A DNA stretch of 64,000 bases from Cylindrodendrum hubeiense. Lineage: Eukaryota; Ascomycota; Sordariomycetes; Hypocreales; Nectriaceae. The translations under genes were made by a program, and so were the position numbers. Location of the stretch: contig JAANBB010000089.1 in the NCBI GenBank assembly GCA_014621425.1, positions 1 through 64,000 of the forward strand, in the 5' to 3' direction. This document shows positions 22,750-33,722 of the stretch, one piece after another; within the stretch, counting starts at the first letter, position 1; each line of letters begins with the position of its first letter. Below the pieces are notes generated by a model. The model did no database searches, was not told where the DNA came from, and saw only the letters and a list, made by a program, of their open reading frames with translations.

Positions 22750-25148
22750 TTATTCTATATCCGCCAAGAATGGAGGAATGTCCGTATCCGTATATGCATT
22801 CATCTGTAGATCAAATGGATCCATTGACAACGTCAAGTCCTGCTCCTCAAATGAAGACGTGACGTGGTTTGACAAATTGTATGGCACAAGGCCGTCTCTG
22901 AAGAATTGGGTTGTGCCTAGTGAACTCCTCGCAGAATATTCAACGGCCCCTTCATTCTGATCGGGCATAGAGAATGGCCAGGTCTCACTGCCTGTGCCAG
23001 CATCAGAGGCCGACGTGGCCACTGCCAACGTTTCACCTGCAGTAGACCGTCGCGGATTTACTGCTGGATCGACATCTTCTTCATCTTCGGGCGCGAACGC
23101 ATACTTTGAGCGTCGATGTAACTTCTCCTGTGCTCTTAGAGTTCCTGGAGGGGGGCTTGGAACAGTTAGCCTATCCAGAAATACTGGGCGGAACTTGTCA
23201 CTTACGGGGTATCCGACAGACGAGCTCGCATCCCCAGATGGGGAATGAGTTTCTCGATATCGGCAATCTAAATAATCAGCACAAGTCCAGGTGCAGAAAA
23301 AGCAACTTACACATCGTCCGACCCAATCACACCTTTCTTGGCTTTGAGACGCAATGGACAACGCCTCTTCGAGTTTCTGTTTCAGCTGAGGCATCGAGTG
23401 GCCCCCCTCAGGAGGCAACAGAAAGTACAGGTGATCGATAATCTTGATGCATTGGTAGAGGGCAATTGTCAAAGTCCCGCCCTCTACAGGATGGCGCATC
23501 TCTGAATGGCGAATATGAGACCAGAACTCACAACACCATACAGCACTTTCTAGACACCTCTGCTGACAGTAGTCAATGTATGCTCGCGGCGTTTGTTCCA
23601 TGGCTTCCGCCGATACTGATTCCTTTATCCCGGGAATTAAGAATCGGAAAAGATCACAGCGGCAGAGGTACAGTAATGTGTGGAGGACAATGTAGCCACG
23701 TGCTTCCTCGGAGTGACACATAATTATCAATCTGTCAGCGTTGAGTTGCAAGTCCTCTGGTAGGGAGTTCTTGAACGAGATCAACTCTTGGTCGAGTGAG
23801 TGCAGTTCCTCCCGACTCGCGAATGGGCTGCACCCATCGAGAATAACGCGCCTGGTGTATCTTTGAGGGTTAATAATTGCGAATGAGTCTTAGTGGAGGC
23901 TCACTGACCGAAGTATTCTGTCGCGAAGGTCGTACATCCGCATTAGATATGCCAGCACATTCATATCTGTACCGCCCTCGCCCCTGTTGTGTAGAAATTG
24001 CACTGATGATCGCAACCCAAGCTGAAAGTTATGATGACTGTTAGGAAGCCTCATATGTAATCTACTTGTAGGGCACACCGTCAAATCTTCAATGCCTCCG
24101 GAGAATACCTTGTCCAGTCTGTAAATGGACCACATCAGTCGGCGGATACACTCTTGGGTGACAGGATCCACCGTAGATCTCTCGTAATTAAGCCGCTTCG
24201 TGAAGGCGACTCGTGCTGCGATGGATAGGAGAACCCACACATCCCCGGTAAATTTCATCGTGGAATGAAAAAATATGACAAGCACCAGGGCCTGGAGATT
24301 GGGGATGGAAATGTCGCCCATGCAGTTCACTAGGTCGTTCTGGATCTCGTCCATCCATTTGTGGGGAGTCGAGTGGGCATCCTGCGGGGACATCAAGCGG
24401 AGTCCCAAGGCACAGATTGCCTTGAGCAGGTTGGGTTCCAGATTTCCTCGACTCCACTCTGAGAGGACGGTGGCTCTGTGGAGGAAGAGGCAGTCTAAGA
24501 AGTCGCTCTTGTCAAAATAGACGTGGATGTAATTCCGGATATCGCCTTTCTGCTCTAGCTTGAACACACTGTCATATGGTTAGTCTGTATTTATATTGTA
24601 TCAGTCTATTAACTGACCGTGCCGAGCTATCTTCTGGACTACTCGTTATCCCCGGTGTTTGGGCTGACTCGTGGCGTTCTGCCTGGGTGCTGACGGGCGA
24701 CACGAGTGCTTCTGGAGTCATATCTGCTCGCGTTGCAGCTCGCGGAATTGGGAAATGACATTCCTGGCCATGGGATTCGCATCGCCGACATGGATAATTC
24801 CCCGAACACTTCGCTTTTGTAGCCCGGCATGATGTACAGGCTTGAGATGTGCGGCGACGTTTCGTTCCCGCCTGGGTTACCTCCTGAGAGGAATTGATGT
24901 TCTCGGGCGGGCCAATCCTGTTGGCGGATGAATAGCTGCACACAAAGTCGAGTCGCTCACATCGCAGGCATCCGGATGATCGACGATCACACTTGACCTA
25001 ATCGGCTAATGTCAGCTTAGCTTCACTCGAATACGCCGAGGCATTGGCCATTGACCTTTCGGGCGCGGCATTGCCTGCATGCGAGCCGTCTGTCTGGCGA
25101 CCCAGCAGCTTGGATCTGGGGTATTGTGTCGCTCTCTTCTGGATCCAT
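22750..25148 (-). CDS. Fungal transcription factor with two tandem Zn2Cys6 clusters
   Basis: Preferred model has six exons: complement(22750..23134, 23206..23267, 23311..23860, 23909..24568, 24618..24997, 25056..25148), 709 aa. Cluster 1 spans Cys24-Cys51 (C-x2-C-x6-C-x6-C-x2-C-x6-C) and is split by the first intron inside 'CRARK|VKC'; cluster 2 spans Cys85-Cys111 (C-x2-C-x6-C-x5-C-x2-C-x6-C). A middle homology region follows ('FLDCLFLHRATVLSEW', 'NYERSTVDPVTQECIRRLMWSIYRLDK'), then an acidic C-terminus ending 'DIPPFLADIE' that looks like an activation domain. Introns 4 and 5 (43 and 71 nt) have good donors and branch sites; retaining both also keeps the frame open (747 aa). Nuclear regulator; target inferred to be the divergent sulfatase 309 bp away. 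Two complete clusters in one protein are uncommon. Confidence 0.85.
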
Positions 25149-25457
25149 TTCTGTAGGCCGAGGGCGAGATCCGGCGGTGTTGCGAGTTCCCGGGAGTTCA
25201 AGGGGGTGGAGCTTGTTATGAATGCACGTCGCCCTATCACGCCATTCCAGCTCGGATGGTGTTTGGCGAGATCCGGAATCCGCCCCAGTACGACTTCCGA
25301 CACTGCAGAGTCGGATCAGTAAAACGATTGAGGATGCAGATTGAAAATATCACTCAAAATATGGCATTAAAGTACGCACTGAATTGAAATCCCAAGCCCA
25401 TTGCGAGTCAAGCACCGCACTCCCCTCACCAATCATAACCTCGGTTCTTGGAGCAAA
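25149..25457. promoter_or_regulatory. Bidirectional promoter region, regulator/sulfatase
   Basis: 309 bp separate the two divergent ATGs. Zinc-cluster proteins typically bind CGG/CCG triplets; several such triplets are present here (for example around 25170 and 25260-25275), but no clean inverted CGG-Nx-CCG pair stands out by eye. Shared control is inferred from the arrangement only. Confidence 0.45.
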
Positions 25458-27017
25458 ATGCCTTCACACCAACTCCCGGCAAAACCCTTGCCGCTCAAGG
25501 TCGACTCCAAAAATGGAGGCGACAGGCCAAATTATATTATTTTCATGCCCGACCAGCTCCGGTATGACTCTCTTGGGTGCACGACCGGCCCCGACTCGGG
25601 CATCCGGACGCCCAATATCGATGCCTTTGCTGCTCGAGGGAGCCTTTTCACCAATTGTTTTACACAAGCATCCGTATGCTCGCAGTCGCGATGCAGCATG
25701 TTCACCGGCACATACCCGCATGTCAGCGGTCACCGCAGTCTCGACAATCTCATTAAACCATGGGAACCCAACATCTTCCGCAGTCTCAAAGAGTCCGGCT
25801 ACCACGTTGCGTGCCTCGCACCACGTGGCGACACCTTCGCACCAACAGTGACCGAGCTGAGTGTGACAGAGTATGGGTTCCTTGAGACGCCAGAGTATGT
25901 TCCCAACTTTGGGCGTGGAGGAAGTGAGAAGGATGAGAGCATTTGGGGCCGATTATTTTATCGAGGACTCCGAGATGCAGATAAAGCCTGTGACTACGAT
26001 GAGGCCGTGGTAAGATCAGCATTAACCTGGCTAGACTGTCCTCCAACAGACAAGCCTTGGGTATTATTTATGCCATTGATCTTCCCCCACTGTCCATTCC
26101 AAGTGGAGGAGCCCTATTTTTCCATGTACGATCGCGAAACGATGTCTGGCATCGAGGCGCTCCCGGAGAAAAGAATCGGCTATGAGCCGCGGTACATGAA
26201 GTCTATCCGTGAGCGTTACGGTACCAGCAGAGCTACCGATGAAGTTTGGAAAGAAATTAAAGCCACCTACTACGGCATGATTTCTCGGCTCGACGACCAG
26301 TTTGGGCGCGTCATGAAGCGCGTGGAGGAACTTGGGCTCTGGAAAGACACAGTCACCATGTTTTATACGGATCACGGCGAATATTTGGGAGATCATGGCC
26401 TCATTGAGAAGTGGCCATCTGGACTGTCAGAGACTCTGGTTCACGAGCCACTAATCATCGGTGGCGCAGGACTGCCCGAGGGAAAGAAAATTCATGCCAT
26501 GACAGAAATGGTGGATCTGGTCCCGACAATGCTGGAAATCTCAGGTATTGGAGAGACATTTTCCCACAACGGCCTTTCGTGGATCCCACTTCTCTGTGGG
26601 GATGCTACAGAGCATAAGAAATATGCTTTCTCCGAAGGTGGCTTCCTCACCTCAGAAGAGCCATTATTAGAGCAGGCTCCATACCCATACGACCTGAAAG
26701 CCGGTCTACAACACGAGGACACAACGCTGGTGGGCAAGGCAATATCATTGCGCGACGAGACATGGACATACGTGTATCGGTTATACGAGCCGGCCGAGTT
26801 GTATCATCGCCAAAACGATCCGTGTGAGCTGCACAATCTGGCTCAAGATCCTGCGCACAAGGATCTTGTTGATCGGCTAGAGAGTGTTATTCTGAAGTGG
26901 CTACTGGAAGGGGCAGATGTCATGCCATGGACGCCCGATCCCCGATTCCCCGAGGTTACGCTAAAGACGCCGAAAGAACAGATGGAGGAAAGACTGAAAC
27001 ATATCCACGATCCATGA
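25458..27017 (+). CDS. Sulfatase (alkaline-phosphatase superfamily)
   Basis: Single exon, 519 aa; ATG at 25458 (longer frame begins TTG). Hydrolyses a sulfate (or possibly phosphonate) ester. Superfamily landmarks: 'IIFMPDQLRYDSLG' with metal ligand Asp32, 'TPNIDAFAARG', the active-site block 'ASVCSQSRCSMFTG' with Cys74, 'MFYTDHGEYLGDHG' with the second metal-binding Asp/His pair, and the C-terminal 'YRLYEPAELYHRQNDPCELHNLA'. The active-site signature is C-S-Q-S-R instead of the canonical C-x-P-S-R; Cys and Arg needed for formylglycine conversion and substrate binding are kept. No signal peptide, so probably intracellular, which fits sulfur or sulfonated-compound use rather than polysaccharide attack. 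Substrate unknown. Divergent from the zinc-cluster regulator. Confidence 0.88.
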   Translation: MPSHQLPAKPLPLKVDSKNGGDRPNYIIFMPDQLRYDSLGCTTGPDSGIRTPNIDAFAARGSLFTNCFTQASVCSQSRCSMFTGTYPHVSGHRSLDNLIKPWEPNIFRSLKESGYHVACLAPRGDTFAPTVTELSVTEYGFLETPEYVPNFGRGGSEKDESIWGRLFYRGLRDADKACDYDEAVVRSALTWLDCPPTDKPWVLFMPLIFPHCPFQVEEPYFSMYDRETMSGIEALPEKRIGYEPRYMKSIRERYGTSRATDEVWKEIKATYYGMISRLDDQFGRVMKRVEELGLWKDTVTMFYTDHGEYLGDHGLIEKWPSGLSETLVHEPLIIGGAGLPEGKKIHAMTEMVDLVPTMLEISGIGETFSHNGLSWIPLLCGDATEHKKYAFSEGGFLTSEEPLLEQAPYPYDLKAGLQHEDTTLVGKAISLRDETWTYVYRLYEPAELYHRQNDPCELHNLAQDPAHKDLVDRLESVILKWLLEGADVMPWTPDPRFPEVTLKTPKEQMEERLKHIHDP

Positions 27018-28808
27018 ATTTTAGTGCCCTTAGATGAGGCCGGTTAATTAAGTGCAACTATGGGACAGCGAAGGTCCAGCAGACTTGTGCTGTCAATCAT
27101 GCAACAGGCAGCAGGGAGTAGAAAAGATGTGAACCGTATGATACACTGTCATGTCGTTCATGTGAGCAGGCGGCCCGGTGCGAAGCCTACCTAGCTAGCT
27201 CCAATTTAAATTATTCAAGTCATATGTGCCCCGAGGACTATACTTTTTTGCTGGACAAACAGGAATTGGGTTTGGTGGTTTGTTGGTGGACTCCCCGTTC
27301 AGAACTTGTCTATCTACCCTGTACCCCGGGTCCTCATTGCCATCGGAAGCAAATTGATGTCCGCCTGTAAAGGCCGTGAGCCTTGATCAGTGCACTTTTA
27401 TGACAAATTGACCCGTTTGAAGCCAGAAGATCGATAGGGCGAGCCCACCACCTAGACAACTTTCATTACTGACCCCAAGTCGAGGTACTCCACCCGGGCA
27501 ATCTAGGAACCCCCCATGGTGGGACGAGAGATTCCATTTAGTTGCATGTTTTGCAAGTTAGGCCCAAGATAAGAAACCCCTTTCCAATTGACTTGGGCTC
27601 CAAGGGTATTGCTTCGGAGGGCCCTCCGACCATTCAGTGCTTCGTGGCTGACTGTATAACAAAGATCCGGGAGAACTGCCTCTTGTGGGCCCTGTTAGAC
27701 GTTGGATATTCAAATCATGAATCGTCGCGCCACTTCGTAAGAAAGCCTTGGCATTGCCACTGAAGGAGAACTCGAGGGGTCTGCGCTTACCATCGGGAGG
27801 GATTCCAGGCATTCTCACACCACTGTTTGGGCATAGAGTTTCTAGAACGCCCTGTTGCGGAAGACCGAGGCACGGTTCAGTTCCCAGGATATCCACAATC
27901 ATTGGAGCCAAGGGGTCGGTCCACAATGCGACGAGCTTGATTCGGGCATTGAAAGGCAACGTCTCGACACCAGTCACGAGGCGAAATGATTGGTTTCCTT
28001 GGTGGCTAGATATGCAAGCAGCAATAGCAGGCCGCTTCAATTTAATGTCTGTTGGAGGGAGTAGTTTGGTGTGGTTGTGTGGTTCTCCGGAAACGGAAAT
28101 AACACGGTCCGACTAGTAGTAAATTTTATAAATACCATTTGCTCCGAGGAAACCCCGAGCCTACACTACGGACGGCTTCGACAATTGATGCCAATTTGCT
28201 TGCATATGCCAACTTGAGCAGCATCAGAATTGCTCAATTCACACACCGGCTTCCCCGACAATCATGCGACAAGCTAAAAACGGCATTCCATAAAAGGCAG
28301 TTACGAAGAAGGACGCATTCAAGGTGTTCCCCAGTCGGCCCAGTAGTGTCCCCGGATTCCCCGGACAGCAACCCGGTCAGAGCGGTATTCTATACGTAAT
28401 AATTATCTGGGCTCTCGCCCGACTTGTATCAGGCTATCATCGTTGAGCAAGGACAGTGTCGTTTTAATTGCCTCCACCACGTAAGACTCCACCGCCCCTC
28501 CTCACTGCCCCATATGATATCATGGCATGTCCGCTCCAGAGGCGAATACCAGACCTTCCCCAAATCCGAAACTTTTGGGGTATCCTTGCAAAGCCAAGGG
28601 AGCCCGCTAGCGTAGCCGCCAGCCTCACAATGACCGGTTTTTGCGACCTAATCTAGCCCCTTTTAGTAAACCCATTTAGTCGCTTCCCCAGACTACGGGA
28701 AGCCACCCGACCCGCTTCGGGAGCATTCACGGGAGTATTTAAAGCGCCGACATCTATCCCAGATTGCGTCAATTAATATCCCCAAATTCTTTACACCTCT
28801 CTCTAAAT
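27018..28808. other. Long intergenic region
   Basis: No supported gene. A minus-strand open frame at 27558-28040 (160 codons) begins with TTG, has no recognisable domain and no ATG near its start. The last 200 bases, including 'gagtatttaaagcg' near 28734, look like the promoter of the amino-acid permease. Confidence 0.5.
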
Positions 28809-30418
28809 ATGACGAAAATGGGCAAGACGGGAGATGATCTGGAGGATCTGGGCATTGCCCCTTCTCAGATTGGTGAAGTCCACGACGACCCAGCGAATGC
28901 TCATGATGCAGTCTTTGGCGAAATTAATGGAGATGGCCCCAACTATCGTGACGTGCGTATCTTGAGAGGTGTACACTCTCGCATTGACTAATATTCCTTA
29001 GGTTGGATGGCTCGGAACGTCTGCTCTTATGATGAAGACCCAGATTGGTCTTGGTGTTCTTTCTATTCCCGCCGCTTTCGATACATTGGGAATAGTGCCA
29101 GGCGTCATCATCATGTGTATCATCGCTGCTATCACCACCTGGTCGGACTATATGGTCGGCATCTTCAAGCTTCGCCATCCTCAAGTGTATGGCATCGACG
29201 ATGCGGGTGGCTTGATGTTCGGTCGTGTTGGCCGTGAATTCTTTGGCATTGCTTTCTGTCTTTGTGAGTTTGCTCGTCAGGAGCCACGGTACTTTGCTGA
29301 TGTGTCTTAGTTTGGATCTTCGTTGCCGGATCCGGCATGCTGAGTGTCTCGATCGGTCTTAACGCCCTCTCACTTCACGGTGCATGCACTGCTGTCTTTG
29401 TCGCTGTTGCTGCTGTCGCCGGATTCTGCCTCGCCAGTATCCGTACCCTGAGCCAAATTAGTTGGCTCGCATGGGTGGGACTCGTATGTATCCTCACCGC
29501 AAGTAAGTATCATTCAACACTTCAATATGTTACACTGGCTAATGATTATCGTAGTCTTCACCGTCACCATTGCTGTCGGTGTACAAGATCGCCCCGCTGC
29601 CGCTCCCCAAACTGGTGACTGGGCTTCCGACTTCAAAATTACCAACAACCCATCATTCACTGATGCGATGACCGCGATTTCTTCTCTTGTCTTTGCGTAC
29701 GCAGGCACCCCTGCGTTTTTCTCTATTGCGGCTGAGATGCGCGACCCTCGCCACTACACCCGATCGCTGTTGATCTGCCAAGGTGTTGTGACTGGTACCT
29801 ATATCATCATTGGTTGCGTAGTTTATTACTTCTGTGGATCTTATGTTGCCTCGCCGGCTCTTGGATCTGCTGGTGCGACTGTTAAGAGGATTTGCTATGG
29901 TCTTGCTCTGCCTGGCTTGCTTGTTACCACGACCCTCGTTATCCATGTAAGAACTCTCCATGGTCATGCAATGAATTTAACTAACAGCTGTGTAGTTACC
30001 TGGAAAATACATTTTCCTTCGAATCCTACGAGGCTCCAAGCATCTCACTTCCAACTCCATGATCCATTGGGGAACCTGGCTGGGATGCACCTTCAGCGTC
30101 GCTGTGGTGTCTTACGTTATCGCTAGCGGTATTCCTGTCTTCGGCGGCCTTGTCTCCCTAATTGGTGCATTCCTGGGCACCCTTATGTCCTTTCAGCCCA
30201 TGGGCTGTATGTGGCTGTATGACAACTGGACTGCGGGCAAGAGCGAGCGATCGCTTAAGTGGACTCTAATGGTTTGCTGGAGCATTTTTGTGATAACATC
30301 TGGAACATTTTTGATGGTTGCCGGCACATATGGCTCCATTGTCAGCATCATTGACACTTATAAAGAGGAGGGAGGCTCAGCCGCCTGGTCCTGCGCGGAC
30401 AACTCAAACTCAAGCTAG
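28809..30418 (+). CDS. Amino-acid permease, AAAP/MTR type
   Basis: Five exons, 28809..28952, 29002..29263, 29311..29502, 29555..29946 and 29996..30418, 470 aa; introns of 47-52 nt, all in phase. This belongs to the amino acid/auxin permease family, close in look to the Neurospora neutral amino-acid permease MTR: a 48-residue hydrophilic N-terminus, then 'MMKTQIGLGVLSIPAAFDTLGIVPG' as segment 1, about ten further membrane segments, 'SLVFAYAGTPAFFSIAAEMRDPRHYTRSL' in the middle and 'LPGKYIFLRILRGSKHLTSNS' rebuilt by the last splice. The protein imports amino acids across the plasma membrane with protons. Exact substrate range is not readable. Start ATG at 28809 is preceded by a TTG-only extension. 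Confidence 0.92.
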
Positions 30419-30593
30419 ACCATTGAGTCATTGTATATTACTGTATATAGAACCACATCTTGCCGCATGAAATGGCATACATTCACAACGCTGCTAATAC
30501 CAGCTAGTCATATTAGTGCATTTGTAAACTTTAACTCGTAGAGTACCTTTCTGTCCATCCACAAGAGATTCTATTGATCATGGGAACTTCAGT

Positions 30594-30732
30594 CGACCCA
30601 CGGAGGACTAAGCCTACCCACGGCGGACTAAGCCGGTCCACATGAGACTCAGCCAGTCCACATGAGACTCCGCCGATCCACATGAGACTCCGCCGATCCA
30701 CGGGGGACTCAGCCCGCTCACGGGAGATTGCG
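30594..30732. repeat. 20-21-bp minisatellite, about 6.5 units
   Basis: Head-to-tail units of the type 'tccacatgagactccgccga' occur about six and a half times. The three central units are nearly identical and the outer ones diverge (for example 'acccacggcggactaagcc'). The array lies in non-coding DNA about 120 bp upstream of the tRNA gene. Confidence 0.85.
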
Positions 30733-30848
30733 GCGAAGAGTTGACTCCACTAGTTACGTAGTTGCCTCGTCTCTGGAGGGTCCATCAAACTCTGGCCCCA
30801 CGCATAGCACATATATACCTCAATTTTCTTGCCGAATCCCATCCAATA

Positions 30849-30939
30849 GGGCGAATGGTTTAGTGGTATAATACTCCCTTAGCAAGAATCTTCTGAAGAT
30901 ATCTGGGAGTGGTCCAGGGTTCGATTCCCTGTTCGTCCA
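30849..30939 (+). tRNA. tRNA-Ala (AGC) with a 19-nt intron
   Basis: Cloverleaf elements can be laid out directly. The acceptor stem is 'gggcgaa' paired with 'ttcgtcc' plus discriminator A. The A box is 'tggtttagtgg'. The anticodon stem is 'ctccc'/'gggag'. The loop after splicing is 'ttAGCat', and the T arm is 'caggg ttcgatt ccctg' with a good B box. The intron (about 30885-30903) sits at the canonical position, one base 3' of the anticodon. Anticodon AGC decodes alanine GCU/GCC. The anticodon arm CTCCCTTAGCA..TGGGAG is the usual eukaryotic tRNA-Ala sequence, supporting the identity. No 3' CCA is encoded, as expected. Confidence 0.88.
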
Positions 30940-33722
30940 ACGTCGGTGGTTTGATCCCACCTGTCCACAATATAATGGTCCATTTCTTTTTGCATCTGTA
31001 AACTTCCCTATAGCGCAGTCCTCAGCAGAGCAATACGACTAATTCCCTTTTGTCTACTGCTTTCCCCTCTCTGCCTATTGGCAGTTGCCTTTTTGATTGC
31101 AGGGACCCCAAGAACGCCGCGCGTTAACATTATTTTATCGACTCGCGTTTCAACACGTAATGAAGCAGAGGAATGGGATTTCATGGAGACGTGGAGCCCT
31201 TGCTTAAGATTGAATTTTAGAACCCTCGTAAAGCGGGTCGTTGTTGGTAAATGGGGTTAGTAACTGCCGCCGCATTGATTTCTTTGTAATTCGCTGACAC
31301 ATCCACTGTTTACTACCCGATCAGTGTAGAGAACGGCGCGGCGTATTTCTACGAACGCTTCCCAATCTATTATATTATATGCAAGACGATTGAGTTGATT
31401 ATTCTGTTCAACCAAGCGCTACAGTTCCGAGTTCTTCATGTGCACCTTTTCAGCCATTCCGCGGTGAAACCACCTGTCCATGGTTCCTTGCTGGGTTGTC
31501 CCCGGCAATTAGAATTGTGGTCTGTGTCCTCGTAATGAGCGCCTTGACCCTGGATATCCGACCAACAGGTGAACTGCCCGCTGGAACGAACCGGGACATC
31601 GCCCGCGCCACGAGCAGATTACGAAAAAACGTTCCAGCCAAGCTGTGTGCTGACAATTGGGGCGTTGATACCCTGTGAGCTGATGCCCTGTGAGCCGACA
31701 CCCTGTAAGCTGACAGCTTGGGCATTGATAGTTTGTATGTTAATAGCTCGTGCGTTGAAAGCTCGTGCATTGATAGCTATCACCGGAACCGATGCCGTAC
31801 TCGGGGTTGGAGCCGAAACTGAGGCCATTGTGGCCCCTGTCGCCGCGGAACGCTGGCACCGCTGCCATTGGAGCGGACGATCATGCGATGATCCATTTCC
31901 TGATGTGATTGCCCTTGACCTTCTGGAAGCAGCAAACCCGCGGGGCGCTCCGTCGCTGTCGGGTTGCGAGCGGTCTCCTGGATAGTACCGGGTCCAGATC
32001 CGATGGTGTTTAATCAGCCTTATCTTTTGCATCATTGTCGTAGGATGTCAGACCTAGGGGTCGCATGCCCCACACAATTAAATGGGCATACGATCATATT
32101 GAGCGGCGGGTGCAGGGTCCAGAGTGATGTTTCTGCACATGCATATTCATCCACCCCTGACCTTCTTGTCTTTGAGAGTATTAATTAGGAAAATTATACG
32201 AGAGCTTACCGTTCTTGATCCTTTCAGGTAATTGAAACTGACTAAATCGGAATTAAATCAATTGATGCTTAAGTGATATGATTCAATTATTGTACACATT
32301 ATCCTATCCTTCCTTATTGGTTATGAACTGGTCCAACAACATTTGGATCACCACTTGTGACCCTGTCCTCTCTGGGTCATTAAAATCCTGTACCTTGCAC
32401 TCTCAATTATTGATATCCCAAACTGTCCTTCTTTGTTGATTGCGAACAGATCTGGTCAGCATCTTCAACTACTTCCTGAGCGTGGTACTCTACTGTGCAA
32501 CTCCCTGCTAGATAGGTGCACACCATGGACACACACACCATTTTCAGATACTGTGATTGGGAAGATCTTGCGTGTTATAGTAGTGCTCCATTGCGCCCCA
32601 TGGGTCCGTTAGCAGTTAATCATGCTCGTATAGAAATGAGCTAGCATAAGTAGTGATCCCATAATAACAATAGCCATTTCACAATTTCATCTCTTGGTCA
32701 CTGGAACCTCTCCGAACAGTGGGTTTCCCGTCTTTACTCATTGTCAATTTCATCTCAATTTCAGCTTTGAAGCCATTCACACAGGGTGCGTTTACGAGTG
32801 ATAACAAAGCTTGGCATTGTGCACAGTCCGGCCGGTGATGTGCATATGGCTAAAAACGGTAAAATGGGTCTTTCAGGGCTTCACCGTTTTCCTCACCTGG
32901 CGAAACGGGAAGAAACAGGCATGGCTCCGTTTCGATCAACACCCACTCAATCTGATGACATCTCCGATCTCAAATCGGCGCATACAACCATAAAAGGTCT
33001 ATCAATATGCTAACTTTAATGCTGATGGATTAACTATTGGAAATTTGACATGTTACCAATATCAACTGAATTTACCGGTTATTATAGAAAAATAGCAGTA
33101 TTCCAAATTAGCACTCTAATATCAATTCCTTTAGCTTTAAGTAACCTAGGAAAGGGAATTCGAAGCATCGGGCTCAAATCTTACAGTGAGAGTGTGACCT
33201 AATCCGTAGCTAATACCAACCATGTTGATCCTTACTACCATGGCTTTCATGAATGGGTTAGTCTTTGTCCTCTTCTTTGAGCTCCGCACTTGATCTTCTA
33301 TCATGAACTAAAGGCTAAAATTTACTGGGATGATAGAATAAGCGCAGGGTTATAAAGATGTATCCGCGTGATGAAGATAGGGGGAGGGGCGGATGGTTAT
33401 CGTAGCCTGCGATGTTACGTTAGTACAAGCTCTCTGATCCAACTTAGGTATCTACAAAGATACAGTAGCCCATACGGGAGAATTTCTTCTTATTACAATT
33501 CTGAACGCCTCACAATCAAACGTCACTGCTCCATAGACGTGGCGTAAACCAACTTCCCTCCATCACTGAATTCTGAACGGACCACGATTGCGACAACGAT
33601 GTAGTTGGTTCCAACCGGATTTCTACCTAATTCATGGTCGAATGTCCTCCCACTGAAGGATTATGTTTGAAAGGAAGTTTTCACATATATAAATACGTAC
33701 ACAGCTATTTGAAACTGGTGAC
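30940..33722. other. Long AT-leaning intergenic region
   Basis: No supported gene in about 2.8 kb. It contains a 15-bp tandem repeat (31664-31785, separate entry) and otherwise unremarkable sequence. Open frames at 31450-32035 owe their length partly to that repeat and have no domain. Confidence 0.5.
31664..31785. repeat. 15-bp tandem repeat, about 8 diverged units
   Basis: Units of 15 bp such as 'ttgaaagctcgtgca', 'tgatgccctgtgagc' and 'cgacaccctgtaagc' follow one another about eight times with substitutions but no length change. Because 15 is a multiple of three, two minus-strand frames stay open and read as pentapeptide-like repeats (for example '..AFN ARAIN IQTIN' in one, 'AHRAS AHRVS' in the other). 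Whether either is translated is unknown. Confidence 0.75.

Noticed and set aside
27558..28040. 160-codon minus-strand frame
   Set aside because: Begins with TTG, has no nearby ATG, no recognised family; a faint resemblance to prenyltransferase segments did not hold up.
30594..30732. Possible CRISPR-like array
   Set aside because: Repeat units are head to tail without unique spacers and the organism is eukaryotic; it is a minisatellite.
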